In this document: positions 49,148 to 54,384 of the stretch, one piece after another
How the letters are laid out: the number at the start of each line of letters is the position of its first letter
Numbering within the stretch: position 1 is the first letter of the stretch
Assembly: GCF_000787775.1 (NCBI RefSeq)
Contig: NZ_BBPM01000021.1
Span: 65,332 to 119,715 of the forward strand
Direction of reading: 5' to 3'
DNA length: 54,384 bases
From: Streptacidiphilus carbonis
GTDB lineage: Bacteria; Actinomycetota; Actinomycetes; Streptomycetales; Streptomycetaceae
Position numbers and translations under genes: made by a program
Notes under the pieces: model-generated
What the model was told of the DNA's origin: nothing
What the model saw: the letters and a program-made list of their open reading frames with translations, nothing else
Databases searched by the model: none

Positions 49148-51910
49148 TCAGTTGTCGTTCTCCGCCGACGGGATGGACGCGCCGGGCACGTCGTTCGGGG
49201 CGAGGATCTTGCTGTCACCCGGGTACGCCTTGGTCCAGTTGTGGGTCTGGTACCAGGTGAAGCGGTTCATCTGCTCGGGGTTGGCGTAGTCGGGCACGGC
49301 GCTCGGGCCGGTGAGCCGCTGGTGCGACTTCCAGCTGTTCCACTGCGCCGCGACCTGCTTCTCGGCCGCCGGCGGCGCGGTGGTCGCCGGGACCAGCGCC
49401 GCGGTGGGGTCCTGCGGCGCGGGGGTGTCCACGCCGCAGGGCGGCGGGGTGGAGAGACCGTCGGTCAGCGAGGTCCGGTTGGGCACCGCGGTGAACGGCG
49501 TGTAGTTGGGCTTCGAAGTGAACGCCCCGAACATCGGGGTGGCCGCGCTGTCCTTCTGGTTCATCGGCTGGACCCCGAGGATCTGCTCGATGGTGCGGAC
49601 CATGGTGATCTGCGAGTAGTAGTGGTTGTCGACGGCGCCGTGCTGGGCGTACGGGCTGATGACCTGGACCGGCGCGCGGTGGCCGTCGACGTGGTCCAGG
49701 CCGGCCTGGGAGTCGTCCTCGACCACGAAGATCGCGGAGTCCTTCCAGTACTTGCTGTGCGAGATCTCGTCGACCATCTTGCCGACCGCCAGGTCGTTGT
49801 CGGCGACCTCGGCGGCCGGGCTGGCCGGGCCGCCGGTGTGGTCGTTGGAGAACCAGAACATGTTCAGGTTCGCCGGACCGTTCTTCTCGAAGTCCTGCTT
49901 CCAGATCTGGTACTTGTAGGTGTCCGGGACGCTCAGGTCGAACAGCGGGAAGCCGGGCACCGACACCTTGTTGAGCGACGGGATCGCCGAGCCGGTCTGA
50001 ATCGGGTAGGCCGTCGACGCCCCGGTCGCGGCCATGGTCTTGGCGTCGCAGTACAGGTTCTGCCAGGTCGCGCCGGCCGGCTTGCTCTCCAGCGACTGGA
50101 ACTCGCCGTAGTCCTTGACGGACTTCCCGGCGGCCTGGGCGCCGGTCCAGATGAAGCCGGTCTTCTGGTGTCCGAGGACGTCGTTCTCGGTGTCGTAGCT
50201 GCGGGTGTACTCGCCGGCCGACGACTCGGTGTACTCCGGGTTGTCGGACTGCATCAGCCAGTTGTGGCCCTCGGCGGAGTTGGTGCCGACGTCGTAGAAG
50301 TTGTCGTAGAGCCCGAACTGCTGGGCCAGCGCGTGCTGGTTCGGAGTCACGTTCTCACCGAACTGCGTCAGCGCCGGGTCGCCGTTGCCCTGGGGCAGGT
50401 CGCCGAAGACCTGGTCGTAGGTCCGGTTCTCCTTGACCAGCAGGAAGACGTGCTTGATGGTCGACGGGTCGCCTATACGGGTCGGGACCGGCACGGCCTT
50501 CGTCTTCTTGGCGGTGGCGGCGGCGGTGCTGACCGAGCCGTTGGTCCAGCCGTTCTGCTGGAAGACCTTGACCGTCTGCTCCCTGACGACCCGGTCGCTG
50601 GGCAGCGTGAACGTGGTCAGGCTGGACGTGGTGTCGTGGGTGCCGTGCCCGGAGGCGGTGGTGGGGCGGAGGGCGTCGACGCCACGGGTGTTGGAGACCA
50701 CGATCTTCTTGCCGACCGTGGCTATCTGGGCCGGGAAGTAGTCGGTCGGCAGCAGGCCGATGTAGCTGACCGGCTCCTGCGCCCCGGAGTAGCGGTAGAC
50801 GGCGACCGCGTTGGCGCGGCCGAGCGTCACCAGCAGGTGGCCGTCGTCGGTGAGCGTCACGGCGTTGGGCTCGTAGCCGACCGACGCCTCCGGCCACGGC
50901 TGGGTGGTGATGGTCTGCACCACCCGGTCGTGGGCCGAGCTGATGACCGACACCTTGTTGTCGGCGGTGTCGGTGACGAACACCGTGCCCTTGCTGGCGT
51001 ACACCGCGGTCGGGTGCAGACCGACGTCGATGGAGCCGACGGCCGCCGCCGGGTCCGCCACATTGATGACGCTCACCGTGCCGGTGGTGGAGGCGCCGGT
51101 GACGGGGTTGGCCGGCACGTCGGTGCCGTAGGAGTTGATGGTGGTCTCGCCGGGCTTGGCCTGGCGGCCGCCCTCGTTGCTGACGTAGAGCTTGTTGCCG
51201 ACCATGGCGAGGCCGCGCGGCGCGATGCCCGTGGCCCAGCTCTGCACGATGGTCCCGGTCGCCGCGTTGATGGCGACGACCCGGTTCTGGCCGTTGACCG
51301 CGGAGTACACGGTGGAGCCGTCGGCCGAGAACACGGCCGCGCCCACCAGCGCGTGCTTGGTGCCGTCGACGGGGATGGAGACGACCACCGGGTTGGCGAG
51401 CGTGCCGTCCGGGTTCACCGTGAACCTGGTGTAGCCGTCGCTCTGGCCCAGCCAGAGCTGGGTGCCGTCGGGGGAGTAGGTCGGACCCTCCTGGCCCACG
51501 GAGGCGCTCTTGATGCGCAGGCCGTCCGCGGTGCCGGTGCCGATCCTCTGCTTCACCTGACCGGTCTTCAGGTCCATGATGACCAGCGCCGCGTCGCCGT
51601 CGGTGACCGCGGCCGCCAGCGTGCTGCCGTCGGGGCTCACCGTCGAGGACATGATCTTGCCGTCGTTGATGACGGTGCGGCTGCCGTAGGGGTTGAGGTA
51701 CTGGTCGTCGGACACGACCTGGCCCTTGGCGGTGACCTGGCCGACCTGCTGGGTGCCGAACTGCTGGGTAGAGGCGACTGCGGTGCCGGTGACGCCCAGG
51801 GCGACCGTGATACCCGCGGTGACCAGGGCGCTCCGCCGACCGACTCTCCGGCCGAGAACGTTGAGCTGGGGGGCCTGTTCCTTGATCCGACGCTGCCGCT
51901 TGACCTGCAC
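49148..51910 (-). CDS. Secreted YncE-like beta-propeller fused to phosphoesterase (alkaline-phosphatase superfamily)
   Basis: The 920-residue protein has a basic N-terminus and signal/anchor (RRSALVTAGITVALGVTGTAVA). A seven-bladed YncE-type propeller spans about 60-460 (repeats such as VFVTDTADNKVSVIS). The phosphoesterase domain (about 480-800; IKHVFLLVKENRTYDQVFGDL, NWLMQSDNPEYTESSAGEYT, FWFSNDHTGG, AIFVVEDDSQAGLDHVDGHR) keeps the metal-binding Glu-Asn-Arg-Thr, Asp-His and Asp-Asp residues of the PF04185 family. The GTG start at 51910 follows AAGGG. It is the last gene of an operon with an ABC exporter (4-bp gap). Substrate unknown; PF04185 includes phospholipase C-type enzymes. Confidence 0.88.
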   Translation of the reverse strand: MQVKRQRRIKEQAPQLNVLGRRVGRRSALVTAGITVALGVTGTAVASTQQFGTQQVGQVTAKGQVVSDDQYLNPYGSRTVINDGKIMSSTVSPDGSTLAAAVTDGDAALVIMDLKTGQVKQRIGTGTADGLRIKSASVGQEGPTYSPDGTQLWLGQSDGYTRFTVNPDGTLANPVVVSIPVDGTKHALVGAAVFSADGSTVYSAVNGQNRVVAINAATGTIVQSWATGIAPRGLAMVGNKLYVSNEGGRQAKPGETTINSYGTDVPANPVTGASTTGTVSVINVADPAAAVGSIDVGLHPTAVYASKGTVFVTDTADNKVSVISSAHDRVVQTITTQPWPEASVGYEPNAVTLTDDGHLLVTLGRANAVAVYRYSGAQEPVSYIGLLPTDYFPAQIATVGKKIVVSNTRGVDALRPTTASGHGTHDTTSSLTTFTLPSDRVVREQTVKVFQQNGWTNGSVSTAAATAKKTKAVPVPTRIGDPSTIKHVFLLVKENRTYDQVFGDLPQGNGDPALTQFGENVTPNQHALAQQFGLYDNFYDVGTNSAEGHNWLMQSDNPEYTESSAGEYTRSYDTENDVLGHQKTGFIWTGAQAAGKSVKDYGEFQSLESKPAGATWQNLYCDAKTMAATGASTAYPIQTGSAIPSLNKVSVPGFPLFDLSVPDTYKYQIWKQDFEKNGPANLNMFWFSNDHTGGPASPAAEVADNDLAVGKMVDEISHSKYWKDSAIFVVEDDSQAGLDHVDGHRAPVQVISPYAQHGAVDNHYYSQITMVRTIEQILGVQPMNQKDSAATPMFGAFTSKPNYTPFTAVPNRTSLTDGLSTPPPCGVDTPAPQDPTAALVPATTAPPAAEKQVAAQWNSWKSHQRLTGPSAVPDYANPEQMNRFTWYQTHNWTKAYPGDSKILAPNDVPGASIPSAENDN

Positions 51911-51914
51911 GGTG

Positions 51915-53294
51915 TTATCCCTTCGATGAGGCAGAGAGCAGTTCGACGTTGCCGTCGAACTGCCACAACGGGTTCGGCGCGTCCCCGTAGCGGGTGTGCA
52001 CCAGGAAGTAGCCGTTCACTTCCTTCGGTCCGTCGCCGTCGGCGACGTAGCGACCGTTCGCGGAGATGTCGAGTTGGTAGACGGCGCTTCCGCTGACCTG
52101 CACCCCGGGCAGGTGCCAGGTGACCACGCAGCGCCAGTCGTTGCCGGGGCCCTCGTTGTCGCCCTGGCCGCCGCCCCTGTCGCAGGACGCGGACACCTGG
52201 AGCTGCGCCTCGGTCACGGCGGGGCGGTTGAGCTCGTCCGTCTGCATCCGGTAGAGGTGCGCGAATGCGGTGGCGAGCGAGCGCTGGACCTTGTCCTGGT
52301 CGATGCCGGAACCGGTAGACGGGGTCGCGACCGCTACACCGGCGACGCTCACGGCGAGCAGCCCGGCCAGCGGCAGCAGCCCGAAGGTGACGCTGCGGCG
52401 ACCGGTGCCGTCGTACGCCGCGTTGGTGAAGTCGCGGCGGACGAAGACCGCATAGGCCGCCGCGGTCGCGGCCACCGCCCACACCAGACCGGCCGCGATG
52501 CTGATCAGCAGCGGTTCGAGCTGCGTCGGACCGGTGAACAGCCCGTTCCAGGAGATGAAGGCGTAGCCGGGCAGTGCGACGCGTACCGCCACGGGCAGCG
52601 GGAGCATCTGGGCGAGCGCCATCGCCAGCGCGACCAGCGCGGGCAGCAGCAGGCCCATCGGGGAGCGCCCCAGCGCGACCGAGCCGAGCAGCCCGATCGC
52701 GGCCAGGGCCAGGGTCGGCGCCAGTACGCAGACCCAGGCGAGCAGCACCTTGACGGCCGCGTCCGACGGCGTCAGCAGGTGCCCGTCGAGGCCGACCAGC
52801 GGACGGTTGCCGACCGCGATGAGCCCGCCGCCGGCACTGGAGCAGGCCAGCCCCGCCACGAGCAGCAGGATGAGGGTCAGGGCGGCCAGTGCCTTCGCCG
52901 CGAAGATCCGCCGGGGCGACCTGACCGCGACCAGCAGGTGGCGCCAGGTGCCGAGCCGGTCCTCGGCGGCGAAGACGTCGCCGGCCACCACCGAGATCAG
53001 CAGCGGCAGCGCCCAGCTGCCGGAGAAGCCGAGCACGACCAGCGATCCGGCCCACCCGGTGGCGTGCATCCAGCGGCCGAAGAGCGTGTCGGCGGGCAGG
53101 GTGCTCTGTTGGCTCACCGCGGCGACGAAGAGCGCGGGCGCGATCCAGCAGACCAGCACCAGCAGCCGGATCCGCCACTGGGAGACCAGCTTGACCAGCT
53201 CGAAGCGGTAGCCGCCGGCCAACGGGACGGGGTGTGCGCGAGTGGCCGCGGTGTCCTCGCGCGGCGTCGTGGTCGGGGTCGCGGTGGCGGTCAT
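51915..53294 (-). CDS. ABC-2-type permease with extracytoplasmic C-terminal domain
   Basis: The 459-residue protein has about six or seven hydrophobic segments (LLVLVCWIAPALFVAAVS, LILLLVAGLACSSAGGGLIA, LLPALVALAMALAQMLP, LAGLLAVSVAGVAVATP). After the last helix an additional domain of about 130 residues with two cysteines (SASCDRGGG and WRCVVTWHL) faces outward and ends near WQFDGNVELLSASS. The start overlaps the ATPase stop. The extra domain may contact the secreted propeller/phosphoesterase encoded next. Confidence 0.87.
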   Translation of the reverse strand: MTATATPTTTPREDTAATRAHPVPLAGGYRFELVKLVSQWRIRLLVLVCWIAPALFVAAVSQQSTLPADTLFGRWMHATGWAGSLVVLGFSGSWALPLLISVVAGDVFAAEDRLGTWRHLLVAVRSPRRIFAAKALAALTLILLLVAGLACSSAGGGLIAVGNRPLVGLDGHLLTPSDAAVKVLLAWVCVLAPTLALAAIGLLGSVALGRSPMGLLLPALVALAMALAQMLPLPVAVRVALPGYAFISWNGLFTGPTQLEPLLISIAAGLVWAVAATAAAYAVFVRRDFTNAAYDGTGRRSVTFGLLPLAGLLAVSVAGVAVATPSTGSGIDQDKVQRSLATAFAHLYRMQTDELNRPAVTEAQLQVSASCDRGGGQGDNEGPGNDWRCVVTWHLPGVQVSGSAVYQLDISANGRYVADGDGPKEVNGYFLVHTRYGDAPNPLWQFDGNVELLSASSKG

Positions 53295-54238
53295 CGGGCG
53301 GCCTCCTGGTCCTGCGGTTCGGTCAGGGCGAGCAGCGCGGCCTCCAACGGGGAGACCACCGGGGCGAGTTCGCGCACCGCGACGCCGTCGCGCGCCAGCC
53401 GCGCCACCAGTTCGTCGAGGGCGGGCACCAGGGCGCGGACGACGAACGCCTCGGCGCCGCGCCAGGCCACGGTGGACTCGACGACGCGGATCCCGGCCGT
53501 GCCGGCGGCCGCGCCGAGGGCGGCCCGGGGGTCGGAGGTGAGCAGCCGGTAGTCGAGTTCTCGGTTCTCGGCGGCGAGCTTGCCCAGCGGCCCGGAGAAG
53601 ACGACCCGCCCGGTGGCCAGGATGGTGACCTCGGAGCAGAGCTCCTCCAGGTCGTCCATCCGGTGGCTGGAGAGCACCACGCCGGTGCCCTCGGCGGCGA
53701 GCCGGGTCAGCACCCCGTGGACGTGCCGCTTGCCGGCCGGGTCGAGGCCGTTGGCGGGTTCGTCGAGCACCAGCAGTCGCGGCCCGGAGAGCAGGGCCGC
53801 GGCGAGTCCGAGCCGCTGGCGCATGCCGAGGGAGAAGCCGCGGGCCCGGTCGTCGGCGACGTCGGTGAGGCCGACCTCGGCGAGGATGTCGTCGATCCGT
53901 GCGGCCGCCGAGCCGCGGCCGCGCAGCGCGGCCAGCGCGGCGAGGTTCTGCCGGGCGGTGAGCGACGGGTACAGGCCCGGTCCGTCGACGAATCCGGTGA
54001 CGCCGTCAGGGGCGTCGAGGGCGCGGCGGACGGTCGTGCCGAGGATGTCGAGTTCGCCGCTGTCCGCCGCAGACAGGCCCAGCAGCAGACCGAGCAGCGT
54101 GGTCTTGCCGGCGCCGTTCGGTCCGACCAGACCGTGGATCTGACCCTGCGCCACATCCAGATCGACGTTGTCGAGCGCGACGATGTCGCCGAAGCACTTG
54201 GTGATCCCACGAGCCCGGACGGCAAGGCGTGCATCCAT
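53291..54238 (-). CDS. ABC transporter ATP-binding protein
   Basis: The 315-residue product has Walker A GPNGAGKTT, signature FSLGMRQRLG, Walker B LLVLDEPANGLDP and H-loop LSSHRMDDLEEL, with a C-terminal DUF4162-like region. The ATG follows GAGAAGGG by 6 bp. It is the first gene of the ATPase-permease-phosphoesterase operon. Confidence 0.93.
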   Translation of the reverse strand: MDARLAVRARGITKCFGDIVALDNVDLDVAQGQIHGLVGPNGAGKTTLLGLLLGLSAADSGELDILGTTVRRALDAPDGVTGFVDGPGLYPSLTARQNLAALAALRGRGSAAARIDDILAEVGLTDVADDRARGFSLGMRQRLGLAAALLSGPRLLVLDEPANGLDPAGKRHVHGVLTRLAAEGTGVVLSSHRMDDLEELCSEVTILATGRVVFSGPLGKLAAENRELDYRLLTSDPRAALGAAAGTAGIRVVESTVAWRGAEAFVVRALVPALDELVARLARDGVAVRELAPVVSPLEAALLALTEPQDQEAAR

Positions 54239-54384
54239 AAGTCACCCTTCTCACAAAAGCCTCCACGGACTCTAGGGACTCCGCACAGCACGGCCACAGG
54301 CTGACAGTTGAACGTTCGTGGAACGGAGGACGACCGGTGCGCGCCACGCCGGAGGGGCGGGTCCGGATGGGACCCCCCCCCTCC
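54239..54384. promoter_or_regulatory. Upstream region of the last operon, with edge hairpin
   Basis: The last 146 bases contain the operon's ribosome binding site and a TAGAGT -10-like box (minus strand, about 54269-54274). A near-perfect GGAGGGG...CCCCTCC inverted repeat lies at 54351-54384 at the window edge and may be a terminator of the next gene outside the window. Confidence 0.4.

Noticed and set aside
49241-52096. A 951-codon plus-strand frame opposite the propeller/phosphoesterase gene
   Set aside because: The composition is Val/Gly/Arg/Asp-rich without family features, while the minus-strand frame has complete propeller and phosphoesterase motifs.
1-54384. tRNA, rRNA, integrase attachment sites or insertion sequences
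   Set aside because: I looked for cloverleaf-like CCA-ended stretches, conserved rRNA sequences and transposase motifs and found none; no target-site duplications stood out. A tRNAscan and ISfinder search would be decisive.

Overview
The window is high-GC (about 70% or more by eye), densely coding actinobacterial DNA. Codon use is strongly G/C at third positions, with GTG and even TTG starts. Several families (a fascin-repeat GH99-like enzyme, DUF6271-like and DUF5753 proteins, a SHOCT protein, many secreted proteins) point to Streptomycetaceae, for example Streptomyces, Kitasatospora or Streptacidiphilus. I saw no rRNA, tRNA, CRISPR array, transposase or replication origin.

Layout. 1-6300: the 3' end of a secreted protein with a carbohydrate-binding module, a divergent MerR regulator / monooxygenase-like pair, an OmpR-type two-component system with a divergent secreted protein, a secreted CAP-domain protein and a four-Cys ribosomal protein L28. 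6290-7310: a gene-free kilobase with tandem repeats, nested hairpins and a DasR-like operator. 7313-12812: a tight five-gene plus-strand operon (PhyH dioxygenase, DUF6271-like protein with an HRRDSD motif, PLP decarboxylase, GNAT, MFS exporter) that looks like a small undescribed biosynthetic pathway. 12874-19326: a polysaccharide-degradation block with a secreted GH99-like/fascin protein, a GH87-like beta-helix alpha-1,3-glucanase, and an ECF sigma factor fused through a zinc anti-sigma motif and membrane segment(s) to a GH99-like domain.

19446-22707: a small unknown protein, a YtcJ-type amidohydrolase and a divergent double-length Lrp/AsnC regulator. 22762-31572: a sugar-acid or polysaccharide locus with a LacI regulator, a decayed 2-hydroxyacid dehydrogenase, a divergent ABC importer without its own ATPase (lipoprotein and two permeases) and a 1,166-residue alginate-lyase-like enzyme. 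A LacI-type operator lies in the divergent promoter region. 31791-34071: a second two-component system and a small secreted protein.

34215-43670: mostly single genes, namely DUF5990, a Uma2 remnant, a VOC protein, a secreted lactonase-like propeller, a membrane protein, an alkyl sulfatase, a DUF6325/SHOCT pair, a DUF5753 protein whose HTH is replaced by a zinc-finger-like head, a hemerythrin-like protein behind a long inverted repeat, a DUF1801 protein and a GNAT. 43896-48984: an ABC exporter, a membrane protein, a methyltransferase, a COG4280 membrane protein with a short coupled leader ORF, and a ChrB-N protein. 49148-54238: a three-gene operon of ABC ATPase, ABC-2 permease and a secreted YncE-propeller/phosphoesterase fusion.

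The main themes are extracellular polysaccharide turnover with matching regulators and importer, one compact candidate natural-product operon, and several signalling modules.
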